Assembly (NCBI GenBank): GCA_036782995.1
Contig: DAIPXZ010000006.1
Coordinates: 1 to 64,000, forward strand
Direction: 5' to 3'
Length of the DNA: 64,000 nucleotides
Source: DAIPXZ01 sp036782995
GTDB lineage: Bacteria; Bacillota; Clostridia; Saccharofermentanales; Saccharofermentanaceae
The notes beneath the pieces are model-generated. The model did not search any database. It was not told the DNA's origin and was given only the letters and a program-made list of their open reading frames with translations. This document shows, piece after piece, positions 42,011-51,005 of this stretch. Numbering within the stretch: position 1 is the stretch's first letter; every line of letters starts with the position of its first letter. Made by a program: the position numbers and the translations under genes.

Positions 42011-43443
42011 AGAGCGAATTTATCACTGACATTGGCCTCGAAGTGCATGTCGAATTGAACACGAAAACGAAGATTTTTTGCGGATGCGAATCGAAATTCG
42101 GCGGTGAACCGAATACTCGCGTGTGCGAAGTGTGCCTCGGACTACCGGGGGCTTTGCCACGTCTCAATCAAAAGGTCTACGAAGCAGCGGTTCGCTGTGC
42201 AATGGCTCTTGACGGAAGAGTGGCAGAACGCACTCGTTTTGATAGGAAGAACTACTTCTATCCCGATTTGCCAAAGGGGTACCAGATTTCGCAGCTATAT
42301 GCGCCAATATGTGAGGGCGGGTATATTGATATCATCGATGTATCTGGGGCTACGCAAAGAATTCGCATTCACGAGATGCATATGGAGGAAGACGCCGGTA
42401 AGCTTATTCATGACACGCCGCGAAAAATGACGCATGTCGATTACAATCGTGCCGGTGTACCACTTCTCGAAATCGTGACGGAGCCGGATTTTCATGACGC
42501 GAATGATGTTGCGACATTCCTTCAAGTCTTGCGGGATATGATGGTTTATTTAGGGATATCCGATTGCAAAATGGAAGAAGGCTCGATGCGTGTCGATGTG
42601 AACGTGTCGATTCGCCCCGTTGATTCAGAGGCGTTGGGTACGCGAACGGAGATGAAAAATCTCTCGTCGATTCGCGCTGTTACGGCAGCTATTCGATACG
42701 AGGCCGACCGCCAATGCGAAGTGATAGCGGCGGGGAAGATGATTGAGCGGGAGACGCGACGTTTTGACGAAGTGAAAATGACTACAAAAAAGATGCGTTC
42801 GAAGGAAAGTGGCGCTGACTATCGATATTTTCCTGAACCGGATATCCCGTGCATTGTATTGTCGGATGAACGAAGGGCGGCGTTGAAAAAGACGATTCCT
42901 GAAATGCGATTGGCGAAAATCAAGCGATATGTGCGAGATTTTATACTCTCGGAATATGATGCCACATGCCTCACGGTTACTCCGGAGATGGCGACGCTAT
43001 TCGAAACTGCGACGGAGGTATGTCATCGTCCGCAAGAAACGGCGCATTGGATGATGGGCGAGCTTTCGCGCGTGACCAAAGAAATCGGAATGGAACCGAA
43101 TGTGAAAGCAATATCGGGTGTCGATTTCGGCATCATCATTGCCCTCGTAAGCGATGGAAAAATTACGCGAAATGCGGCAAATACAGTTCTTTTTGAGGTG
43201 CTGACGCATCACGTGAGGCCAGAGGAGTATATCGAATCTCATGGATTTGACCAGTCTGTCAATCCGGATGAGCTCGAAGCTACGATTAAGCAAGTCCTCG
43301 ATGCTTTTCCGAAAGCCGTCGAAGGGTATCGAGCTGGCCAAACGAAAAATCTCACATTCCTCATGGGGCAAGCGATGAAAATGCTTGGCATGAATGCGAA
43401 CCCCAAAATTATTCGCGAGAAAATAGAGTCCATGATAACGTAA
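42007..43443 (+). CDS. gatB: Asp/Glu-tRNA(Asn/Gln) amidotransferase subunit GatB
   Basis: A 478-residue subunit that binds tRNA and carries the kinase/amidation site. Motifs: IGLEVHVELNTKTKIFC near residues 9-25, CEVCLGLPGALPRLN near 36-50, RKNYFYPDLPKGYQISQ near 80-96, and DYRYFPEPDIP near 274. The C-terminal helical and YqeY-like tail (about 310-478) is intact. It starts with GTG overlapping the gatA stop by four bases, completing a coupled C-A-B operon. No terminator is evident directly downstream. The complex implies that Gln-tRNA or Asn-tRNA is made by the indirect route in this organism. Confidence 0.95.
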   Translation: MKSEFITDIGLEVHVELNTKTKIFCGCESKFGGEPNTRVCEVCLGLPGALPRLNQKVYEAAVRCAMALDGRVAERTRFDRKNYFYPDLPKGYQISQLYAPICEGGYIDIIDVSGATQRIRIHEMHMEEDAGKLIHDTPRKMTHVDYNRAGVPLLEIVTEPDFHDANDVATFLQVLRDMMVYLGISDCKMEEGSMRVDVNVSIRPVDSEALGTRTEMKNLSSIRAVTAAIRYEADRQCEVIAAGKMIERETRRFDEVKMTTKKMRSKESGADYRYFPEPDIPCIVLSDERRAALKKTIPEMRLAKIKRYVRDFILSEYDATCLTVTPEMATLFETATEVCHRPQETAHWMMGELSRVTKEIGMEPNVKAISGVDFGIIIALVSDGKITRNAANTVLFEVLTHHVRPEEYIESHGFDQSVNPDELEATIKQVLDAFPKAVEGYRAGQTKNLTFLMGQAMKMLGMNANPKIIREKIESMIT

Positions 43444-43564
43444 TTCACATGACCAAAAATGTTAGATGTGTCGAATAGTGCCTAAGTGAACAAAGAAAAA
43501 TGATAAGGTAAAATCCGAGACGAAAAAATGCCGAAAAACATTGAAATATCAAAGACTTTAGGGT

Positions 43565-43593
43565 TTGACATTTTAAGTGACGAACCATAGAAT
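43565..43593 (+). promoter_or_regulatory. Promoter of the second DUF4214 surface protein
   Basis: A perfect TTGACA, a 17-base spacer and TAGAAT, 36 bases before the GTG at 43630. Confidence 0.75.
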
Positions 43594-43629
43594 AATGGAT
43601 AGTAAAAGGCGTATATAGGAGGGTTTATT

Positions 43630-46341
43630 GTGAAGACTAAACGTTTTCTTTCTCTTTTTCTCTGTATTGCGATGACGCTCAGTGTGTTGACCGGCGTCAC
43701 AACGAATGATCGGGCGGCAGAAGAGAAGCGGCTCAACATTGCAAACGGTAATATCTGTATCGAGGCAGGCGTCGAAGCCAACACTGTAAAAGTGAAGCAA
43801 GGAGATGTTACATCCTATATAGCATCCGATGTACCGATTTGCATCACGGGTGAAAGCATCTCCACATCAGAGAGTGTCATCAACACAGTAATTGTGAATC
43901 TTCCGAAGGATTCTCCTCAAATTACGTTAGTGCTGGACGAATTAAAAATAGATGCGGATTCAACTACAAACGCCGGGAAAACACTTGCTCCGATATCGAT
44001 TCAGGGTGGAAGTGATGTGAAGGTCGTACTTCGCGGAGCGTCTGAACTAAGGGGCGGCACAAAGGCAGCGGCAGCAGGTATTCAGGTGAGGAGTACGCTC
44101 ACGGATGCATGCCCGAATGTTGTCTTCTGTGGTGAAAATGACGAGGCATCTCTTAAGATTATCCTTGGATATAACTCTATAGGTATCGGAAATTATGAAC
44201 AAAGCAGTGAGACTACCGGAGACATCACATTCGAGTCAGGTAAATACGATATTGATGGTACTTCTTCAATTACGACTGATCGTGCCAGCGGCATCGGAGG
44301 CAGGAAAAAAACCGTAGACGGAGTCGACTACGGCGGCAATTTTACGTTTAATGGCGGAACATTTTCGATTGCTCTGCGAACTGAAGGCGCGGCAATCGGG
44401 GGGAGCGGAAATTACCAGACCATTACTATTAATGGCGGTGATTTTACAATCAACAAAACAGGCCTTTCCACGGGCATTGGTGCTTGGTGGCTATGTAGTA
44501 ACAATGGTGTGATTTCAATCACAGGCGGTACAATTCGAATCAACGATAATGAAACAAGAAGTGGTAAATCCACCGGCGCCGGTATTGGCGGCGGTGGGGA
44601 AAACGAGATGGATACAACAAACCAAACCGACGGTGGAGTTATTAACATCAGTGGTGGTGATATTACATTTAATTGGAATAACACGAAGGCTGCGTGTATC
44701 GGCGGTAGCGGTTATGCCGGCCAAATCAACATTAGCGGCGGCTCTCTGAAGTTTTCTTCGAACCAAGAGAAGTATACTGCGATTGGCGGACGTTCAGAGA
44801 GTAATTCGACAGACTCGTACATTTGCATCACAGGAGGAGTCTTTGATTTCGGGATAGATGAATTTGATTTAGTGAAAGATCTAGAAGACGATGTAGTGTT
44901 AGTAAATCCGACTCCGAAAGACGCGGTCACGGGAGGGCAGGATTGCGTGCCGGTTAGTCCATGTGTGGAAGGATTATATGCTGATTTGAATAATGATCAT
45001 GAGATTTCTTCGGTGGTTCTTTCCAATGGAAAATCATATGAGGTTGGCAGTTTCAAATTATCGGATTCCGAAACGCAATTTTTCTATATCCCCGCAGATG
45101 TGCACATTGCGGAGTTCGAGTCTAGTACACTTTGCAAGTATTATAAGAAAGTATCGGCATCGGGTTCGATACTCGAAGACATTCTTATTCCCTACCTACA
45201 ACCGACGGTGGAAAATAGCTCGTATACTTTGCCTACCCGAAATCAAGAAGAGGCTGCAACATTTTTGGTGTTTGCGGAAAAGTCATCATCCTTTGAAGGA
45301 GCCTGCGAATTATTCATGGATGAAGCTTGCACAGTAAGTGCTGAAAACTATACTTTATCATACTTCAAATCATTCCAAGATAATGGAACTACTCGAAGAT
45401 ATAGCATTACTATTACTCCGAAAAATGGATGGCCGATTACTTCGCCAGTCAAGCTTTATTTCAAAATTGGAGACGACGAGTGTGCCTATTTCTCGCCAGT
45501 AGAGCTTACCATTGGTGTGCCGGCTCCGACTAACACGCCTACACCAACAAGCACGCCGACTCCAACACCGGGCAGTGTTCTGGGTGAGGATCGTGTGCGT
45601 GAATTTGTAACACGTTGTTATCAGATTACTCTCGGTCGTGCCCCAGAGACAGCAGGATGCAACGACTGGACGAACAAATTGCTTTCCAAAGAAGTTACTG
45701 GAATTAGTTGTGCATATGGTTTCATTTATAGTGCCGAATACCAATCACGTTCGATGAGCAACGCAGAATATGTTGAAAATCTTTACCGATTATTCTTTGA
45801 CCGAGGAAGTGATGGACCAGGATTTGCGACATGGTATAACGGCCTCGAAAGCGGCCAGCTTACACGGGAAGATGTATTTCAAGGATTTGCGAACTCTGTG
45901 GAATTCTATAATATATGTAAATCTTTTGGTATCGTAGCAGGTACTTACCAGATGGGCAAAGACTTCATGTGTACATCAAAAATAGACTTCTTTGTATATC
46001 GCTTGTATACGATTGCACTCGGAAGAAGCGAGGACCGCATGGGAATGTATAATTGGTCGCACGCACTATCTTATGGTTCGATGGACGGCGCGAATGTTGC
46101 CTACGGATTCTTCTTTAGCAGTGAATTCTTAGCGCAAAACAATACAAAGGAAGAATATTTAACACGCCTCTATCGCACCTTTATGAATCGTGAACCGGAT
46201 GCAGAAGGAATGGCGAACTGGATGGCCGTTCTCGAAAATGATACGATTGAGAACAGAAAGATTGTCTTCAACGGATTTGCTCAATCTACCGAATTCAATC
46301 AAATCTGCCAATCATACGGAATAACAGCGGGACACATCTGA
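43630..46341 (+). CDS. Secreted beta-repeat protein with DUF4214 module
   Basis: A 903-residue exported protein. The start is GTG, six bases after TAGGAGGG. Residues 1-33 are a signal peptide (KTKRFLSLFLCIAMTLSVLTG). Residues of about 90-430 are Gly/Ile/Asn-rich beta-solenoid repeats with rungs such as FNGGTF, INGGDF, ITGGTIRI and ISGGDITF, plus IGG turns. They resemble carbohydrate-binding autotransporter-like or pectate-lyase-like helices. Residues of about 440-630 are unassigned. A TPTPTSTPTPTP linker (about 635-647) is followed by VLGEDR and then DUF4214 repeats (about 655-903) with RCYQITLGR, LFFDRGSDGPGF and FMNREPDAEGM. It lacks a membrane anchor. The DUF4214 tail closely parallels that of the protein at 513-2168. 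Confidence 0.83.
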   Translation: MKTKRFLSLFLCIAMTLSVLTGVTTNDRAAEEKRLNIANGNICIEAGVEANTVKVKQGDVTSYIASDVPICITGESISTSESVINTVIVNLPKDSPQITLVLDELKIDADSTTNAGKTLAPISIQGGSDVKVVLRGASELRGGTKAAAAGIQVRSTLTDACPNVVFCGENDEASLKIILGYNSIGIGNYEQSSETTGDITFESGKYDIDGTSSITTDRASGIGGRKKTVDGVDYGGNFTFNGGTFSIALRTEGAAIGGSGNYQTITINGGDFTINKTGLSTGIGAWWLCSNNGVISITGGTIRINDNETRSGKSTGAGIGGGGENEMDTTNQTDGGVINISGGDITFNWNNTKAACIGGSGYAGQINISGGSLKFSSNQEKYTAIGGRSESNSTDSYICITGGVFDFGIDEFDLVKDLEDDVVLVNPTPKDAVTGGQDCVPVSPCVEGLYADLNNDHEISSVVLSNGKSYEVGSFKLSDSETQFFYIPADVHIAEFESSTLCKYYKKVSASGSILEDILIPYLQPTVENSSYTLPTRNQEEAATFLVFAEKSSSFEGACELFMDEACTVSAENYTLSYFKSFQDNGTTRRYSITITPKNGWPITSPVKLYFKIGDDECAYFSPVELTIGVPAPTNTPTPTSTPTPTPGSVLGEDRVREFVTRCYQITLGRAPETAGCNDWTNKLLSKEVTGISCAYGFIYSAEYQSRSMSNAEYVENLYRLFFDRGSDGPGFATWYNGLESGQLTREDVFQGFANSVEFYNICKSFGIVAGTYQMGKDFMCTSKIDFFVYRLYTIALGRSEDRMGMYNWSHALSYGSMDGANVAYGFFFSSEFLAQNNTKEEYLTRLYRTFMNREPDAEGMANWMAVLENDTIENRKIVFNGFAQSTEFNQICQSYGITAGHI

Positions 46342-46383
46342 CGAAGACCGTACGTCCCGCAATAGAAGGAAGTACGGAAACTT

Positions 46384-48180
46384 ATGATTGTTAATGACAA
46401 GCCGTTTTTAGATAAGGAAATTTCTTCGATGAAGCTGCATTACTATGCATATGTCGAAGGGAATAAGAGTGCCATGGTGAGACTTGGCATGGATAAACAA
46501 AAGAAAAAAGGAACCGTGGATAAGGAGACCTTCGCCCTCTACCGAAAGGCAGCGGACGGAGGTCATCCTACGGCAAATTATCTGGTCGGAAGCTGCTATC
46601 TCTTTGGATTCTATGTCGAAAAGGATACAAAAAAAGCGTATGAATATATTCGAAAGGGTGCTGTCGGTGGAAATCCCGATGCTCGCTGCATGTTAGGTTG
46701 CATGTTTGAAGTTGGCGCATGTGTCGACAAAGATCCGAACGTGGCACTCACATGGTATCGCTTGGCATCGGCTCAGCATCACTCGCTGTCCAGTGTGAAG
46801 CTCGGGACCTTTTACCAAGACGGACGTGCTGTCGAAAAAGATGAAACACGCGCGGTCGAGCTATATAAAGAAGCGGCTGATGCTGATTGTGCCGCCGGCC
46901 ATTATTACATGTCGCTGGCGTACCACGATGGAATAGGCGGTCTCGAAAAGAACCCATCAGAATCATATAAAGAATGTGAAAAAGCTGCAGCTGAAGACTA
47001 CCCTCCGGCACTTTTTCGTATGGCTTATTTCTACGAGGATGGCGCGATAACGGGGAAAAACCCTGACATGGCACGAGAATATTTGCTTAAAGCGGCGTCA
47101 TTTGATTTTCCGGAAGCTCTATATCGGCTCGGGGAGATTTATCGTTACGGGGAGAATACGAACAAGAACTTGAAAAAATCCTTCAAGTATTTTAAACGCG
47201 CAGCGGAGCGCGGTTTTCCTCCTGCTTTTGTGCAGGTTGGGCTAGCATATGAAAATGGTATTGGTGTGGATGTTGACATGAAAGAGGCATCTTCCTTTTA
47301 CACGAAAGGCATGATAAAGAAAGATATGTCCGCCGCTTGCTGCCTTGCGGTCTGCCATCTCAATCATTCCCTTGGAGAACCTAATCAGGAGTTAGGATAT
47401 GGATTGCTGCTCTATGCTGCAGAGCATCATGATGTACGAGCAATGTGTCTCTATGCTTTACGCGAACGCCGGTCACATATCGATGGTGAAAAAGAAAAAG
47501 AATTTCTTCTTGAATCGGCGAGAAATGATTATCCAGAAGCAATGACGGCGATGGGTGAATTATTATTGGAGGGTAAAGTTTTCCCGCGTAGTACGGAACG
47601 AGCATTTTACTATCTCCAGCGTGCAGTGAGCAAGGGTGACCTCATGGCAAAATTTGTTATTGCGGATGCTCATTTCTCCAACAAAATTAATCGAATCACG
47701 GACAAGGTTGCAATAGAGTATTTAAAAGAAACCGCGAATGCGGGTCATACTCGCTCGATGATGAAGCTCGCGAAGTGCTATAGCAACGGCTATGGTGTAA
47801 AGAAAGACGATAACGAAGCCTACATATGGTATAGAAGAGTGGCGGATGAGCCATTGAAGCCTCGTCCGAGCTTTCTGGCTAATGAAAAAGATCGGATACT
47901 CTACGCGTCTCACCAGCGTCAAGCGTATGCTGCCATGAGGACGGGTCAATATCTGAATATCTTTCAACATCGAGGACTAGGTTCTGAAAAGGCAAAAGAA
48001 TATTTCGAAAAAGCGTCCGTCAGCATACCGGAAGCGAAAGCGGCTCTGGCGGCGCTATGGTTTTACGGCAATCCGTTGATGAAGAAGAAAATCTGTCTGA
48101 GTAGGGCACTCGATATAATTACCGATTTCTCGGATGAAAAAATATTAGCGCGACTGGTATGGAATATATCATACAAATAA
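46384..48180 (+). CDS. Sel1-repeat (TPR-like) protein
   Basis: A 598-residue cytoplasmic helical-repeat protein without signal peptide. From about residue 45 to 560 it is an array of roughly a dozen Sel1-like repeats with the pattern A..YLxGxxYxxGxxVxxDxxKAxxYxxxAAxxG (examples: SCYLFGFYVEKDTKKA, LAYENGIGVDVDMKEA, KCYSNGYGVKKDDNEA). Such arrays mediate protein interactions, often in signalling or envelope functions. The particular partner is unknown. The stop overlaps the ATG of the next gene (TAATG), which continues the same theme. Confidence 0.85.
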   Translation: MIVNDKPFLDKEISSMKLHYYAYVEGNKSAMVRLGMDKQKKKGTVDKETFALYRKAADGGHPTANYLVGSCYLFGFYVEKDTKKAYEYIRKGAVGGNPDARCMLGCMFEVGACVDKDPNVALTWYRLASAQHHSLSSVKLGTFYQDGRAVEKDETRAVELYKEAADADCAAGHYYMSLAYHDGIGGLEKNPSESYKECEKAAAEDYPPALFRMAYFYEDGAITGKNPDMAREYLLKAASFDFPEALYRLGEIYRYGENTNKNLKKSFKYFKRAAERGFPPAFVQVGLAYENGIGVDVDMKEASSFYTKGMIKKDMSAACCLAVCHLNHSLGEPNQELGYGLLLYAAEHHDVRAMCLYALRERRSHIDGEKEKEFLLESARNDYPEAMTAMGELLLEGKVFPRSTERAFYYLQRAVSKGDLMAKFVIADAHFSNKINRITDKVAIEYLKETANAGHTRSMMKLAKCYSNGYGVKKDDNEAYIWYRRVADEPLKPRPSFLANEKDRILYASHQRQAYAAMRTGQYLNIFQHRGLGSEKAKEYFEKASVSIPEAKAALAALWFYGNPLMKKKICLSRALDIITDFSDEKILARLVWNISYK

Positions 48181-48749
48181 TGGGCGAATTTCAAGAAGAC
48201 TACTCTTACCGATGGTTCGACATGAAGCGACATCGTCGTATTTATGTTCCGGCGATGTATTACACGTCTTCGTCTGATGTGGCAATAATACGGAATAATC
48301 TCACAAAGTATTTGAAGTCGAATAATCCCTATATTCGGATTGCTTTCGGTCTGGCAATCGAGGCGGAATATGCGTCCAAAATGCCGGAGAAGAGATACAA
48401 AAAAGTAGTTGCGTTCATGAAGATTCCCGCTTCGGTTTACAAGGAATCCTATATACATTTTCAGAAGGCAATCGGAGATGACACGCCCGAGGCACTTTTT
48501 TACGCGGGACGAGCTCTTCTTTTTTCGGCGGAAAGCGACGAGGACCGAAAAAAAGCGTGGGAATATCTGGAGACCGCCGCCGATGTGTTCCATATGACGG
48601 AGGCGAGTGAAGTGCTTGCTTACGCCTATCAGCATAAACAATTTGGAAATCGAAATTTGTGGAAAGCACATAAGCGTCGGTATGAATATCGGAGATATAT
48701 TCATTATCGTTGCATTCTGTTGGATGCTCTCTTTCATCTGATTTATTGA
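48180..48749 (+). CDS. Sel1-like helical protein coupled to the preceding repeat protein
   Basis: A 189-residue protein starting with the ATG that overlaps the upstream TAA; an in-frame ATG at 48159 is the alternative. Neither has a clear Shine-Dalgarno, so reinitiation after the upstream gene is likely. A Sel1/TPR-like segment is visible near residues 75-145 (YIHFQKAIGDDTPEALFYAG; AWEYLETAADVFHMTEA). The first 70 residues are unassigned. It could be the detached C-terminus of the same repeat protein, since joining the frames would need only one base, or a co-translated partner. Confidence 0.65.
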   Translation: MGEFQEDYSYRWFDMKRHRRIYVPAMYYTSSSDVAIIRNNLTKYLKSNNPYIRIAFGLAIEAEYASKMPEKRYKKVVAFMKIPASVYKESYIHFQKAIGDDTPEALFYAGRALLFSAESDEDRKKAWEYLETAADVFHMTEASEVLAYAYQHKQFGNRNLWKAHKRRYEYRRYIHYRCILLDALFHLIY

Positions 48750-48794
48750 ATAAGTAACTCAAATCTGCTATATTTTTACCAATAAGTATCTCGC

Positions 48795-48826
48795 GAGCGT
48801 CGTCTTTTCACGCACACGCTCTTTTT
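48795..48826 (+). terminator. Intrinsic terminator
   Basis: GAGCGT at 48795-48800 pairs with ACGCTC at 48816-48821 and is followed by TTTTT. It lies between the Sel1 pair and the CNNM/CorC gene. Confidence 0.7.
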
Positions 48827-48847
48827 GAAGGAAGGAAAGGAATACAA

Positions 48848-50194
48848 GTGCCCGAAGACAGTATCGGTCAAATAGTAATTGACCTGATAATCGTTCTTAT
48901 CTTTATTCTGATAAATGCGTTTTTTTCGGCAACCGAGATGGCCGTTATCACTCTCAATGACAATAAAGTAAAGAAGCAAGCGGAGGAGGGCAATCGTCCT
49001 GCCAAACGCGTGCTGAAATTCATCGAGAATCCCAGTACATTTCTTGCCACCATTCAAGTCGGTGTGACACTTGCCGGATTCCTATCAAGTGCTTTTGCCG
49101 CGGATAAATTCTCGTCGCGTCTTTCATCGGCAATTGATCCAAATGGCAAGTACCCGATTCTTGCCACACTTTGCATGGTTGTTGTCACTATCATACTTTC
49201 GTATTTTTCCCTCGTACTGGGCGAATTGGTACCGAAGCGTGTGGCGCAAAGATATCCGGAAAAGCTTGCTTTCTTTTCTTCTTCCATCGTTCGAACCTTT
49301 GGTATTTTGCTCCGCCCGTTTGTCGCATTTCTGACTTTTTCTACGAGCGTCGTCTTAAGGATTATGCATATCAATCCGGAGGAAAAGGACAAGAACGTCA
49401 CCGAAGAAGAGATTCGCTTGATGGTTGATGTCGGCAGTGAAGAAGGCTCAATTGAAGACGAAGAAAAGCAAATGATCCAGAATATTTTTGAGTTTAACGA
49501 CAAAGATGTTTCGGAGATAATGACACACCGCAAAAAAATTGTTTCCCTCCCGATTGACGCGAGCTTCGAAGAGGTCATGGATATCGCACGCAATGAAAAA
49601 TACACGCGTATCCCTATATATCGCGACACAATTGATGAGATTGTGGGCATTCTCCACATAAAGGATTTACTTGGCGTGACCAAAGAAGACGCGGACAGCG
49701 GGCGGTTCTCGCTCGATAAAATCATGCGTCCACCGCTGGTGGTTCACGAGACGAAGAAGATTTCCTCGCTGTTCCATGAGATGAAAAAGGGAAAAATGCA
49801 GCTCGCAGTCATCGTTGACGAGTACGGCGGTACAATGGGAATCGCGTCAATCGAAGACATGCTCGAAGAGATTGTCGGAAATATAACGGATGAATTTGAT
49901 GAAGAGGACGAACAGGTTACAACGCTCAATAACGGGGATTTCCTCGTGACTGGTGATACACCGCTCAGCGACCTCGAAGAACAAATTGGCGTTGACCTCA
50001 TCAGCGAGGATTATGATACCATTGCCGGATTAACATTAGGACTTTTGGATCGAGTTCCGGATGATGGGGAGACGCCGACCGTGCAGTATAAAAACATTTC
50101 TATCAAAGTATTGGAAGTTGAAGAGAACTGGATTTCGAAGCTTCTTTTGCATGTGGTGCCCGAAGAAAAACCAGAAGAGAAGGAAGAGGACTAA
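48848..50194 (+). CDS. CNNM/CorC (HlyC) family membrane protein
   Basis: A 448-residue protein. The N-terminal DUF21/CNNM transmembrane domain (about 1-190) has AFFSATEMAVITLND near residues 23-37, PSTFLATIQVGVTLAGFLSSAFA near 58 (quoted in part as VGVTLAGFLSSA) and LGELVPKRVA near 123. Two CBS domains follow (about 205-330), with MTHRKKIVSLP and ILHIKDLL. The C-terminal CorC/HlyC domain (about 350-435) has FLVTGDTPLSDLEE. Family members take part in magnesium or other cation export and tolerance; the haemolysin label is historical. The start is GTG after AAAGGA. Confidence 0.92.
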   Translation: MPEDSIGQIVIDLIIVLIFILINAFFSATEMAVITLNDNKVKKQAEEGNRPAKRVLKFIENPSTFLATIQVGVTLAGFLSSAFAADKFSSRLSSAIDPNGKYPILATLCMVVVTIILSYFSLVLGELVPKRVAQRYPEKLAFFSSSIVRTFGILLRPFVAFLTFSTSVVLRIMHINPEEKDKNVTEEEIRLMVDVGSEEGSIEDEEKQMIQNIFEFNDKDVSEIMTHRKKIVSLPIDASFEEVMDIARNEKYTRIPIYRDTIDEIVGILHIKDLLGVTKEDADSGRFSLDKIMRPPLVVHETKKISSLFHEMKKGKMQLAVIVDEYGGTMGIASIEDMLEEIVGNITDEFDEEDEQVTTLNNGDFLVTGDTPLSDLEEQIGVDLISEDYDTIAGLTLGLLDRVPDDGETPTVQYKNISIKVLEVEENWISKLLLHVVPEEKPEEKEED

Positions 50195-50230
50195 TCTGCA
50201 ACCGTCGGTGCATATCCGATAGAGAGAGGT

Positions 50231-50860
50231 ATGGCTATGAAAGACAAGGAACAAGACAAGAACGTAATTAAACAAGCGATGGACGAGAAGAAGGCTGCCG
50301 AGAAGAAGGCTGCCGAGAAGAAGGCTGCCGAGAAGAAGGCCGCCGAAAAGAAGGCAGAGGAGAAAAAGAATCGCCGACCCTTTGCTAAATTCATGTGTTC
50401 CCTTTGTTGTATTCAGGGCGTTCTCGCATGGGTTGCTGTTATCGCATATTTCGTCTTCTTGATTGTCGGACGAGATATGGATCATTCTCTTTTCTTTTGG
50501 AAAATATTTGTGGCTGGCATTCTTTTTGCAATCGTCCGCGTTGAGAAATATCTTTCGCTGGTCGCTTGGCTTGTCGCGCGTGGATTCCGCAACCGTCAAA
50601 TCAAGGCCGGATCGGAATCGCTTTCTGCAAAGATGGCGGTATGGCTCAATCGGTCGTATCTTTTTACCGCAGGTATCGGTACGATTGTGTACCAAATTGT
50701 GATTTATTTGATTAACCGACAAACAAGTAGAATCAAGGATGGAAACGTTTCAAAAAAATCAAAAATATGCTCGGAAATAACAATAGTTTTCCTTGTGTTG
50801 GGCAAGGCTTTCGAGTATACTTTATTCGGAAATCCTTGGCTCTATGCTGATTACATGTGA
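50231..50860 (+). CDS. Membrane protein with N-terminal KAAEK tandem repeats
   Basis: A 209-residue protein (203 if it starts at ATG 50237, which is better spaced from AGAGAGG). Residues of about 18-45 are a charged helix of repeated KKAAE units, encoded by a 15-bp tandem repeat at about 50286-50362. Then come hydrophobic segments near residues 57-77, 90-107, 140-157 and 172-188. I recognise no family. The Lys/Ala/Glu helix resembles the low-complexity linkers of TolA-like or histone-like proteins but is too generic to assign. It lies 36 bases after the CNNM/CorC gene and is probably co-transcribed. Confidence 0.7.
   Translation: MAMKDKEQDKNVIKQAMDEKKAAEKKAAEKKAAEKKAAEKKAEEKKNRRPFAKFMCSLCCIQGVLAWVAVIAYFVFLIVGRDMDHSLFFWKIFVAGILFAIVRVEKYLSLVAWLVARGFRNRQIKAGSESLSAKMAVWLNRSYLFTAGIGTIVYQIVIYLINRQTSRIKDGNVSKKSKICSEITIVFLVLGKAFEYTLFGNPWLYADYM
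50286..50362 (+). repeat. 15-bp tandem repeat within coding sequence
   Basis: About five units of GAGAAGAAGGCTGCC, the first three nearly identical and the last two degenerate. The unit is a multiple of three, so copy-number change would alter helix length without shifting the frame. Confidence 0.85.
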
Positions 50861-50921
50861 GTGATTTTGTTGGGGTAATTGCTTGTAGTATGGTAACAAT
50901 CCGAACTATATATGTGACTTT

Positions 50922-50966
50922 AGGGTGAGGAGTACTTCTTTTGAAGTGATTTCCGACCCCTTTTTT
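50922..50966 (+). terminator. Hairpin terminator or attenuator before the decarboxylase operon
   Basis: AGGG and CCCT enclose an inner ACTTC-TTTT-GAAGT stem, followed by TTTTTT. It can end the upstream transcript. A possible promoter TTGTAG, 18 bases, TATATA (about 50884-50913) lies just before it, in which case it would act as a leader attenuator of oadA. Confidence 0.6.
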
Positions 50967-51005
50967 ATTTGTTATTTTTATTGATATAAGGAGTGGACGC
51001 ATCGT

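Noticed and set aside
48063..48737. A 224-codon minus-strand frame opposite the second Sel1-like gene
   Set aside because: It has no ribosome site or family match and overlaps genes in a consistent plus-strand operon.
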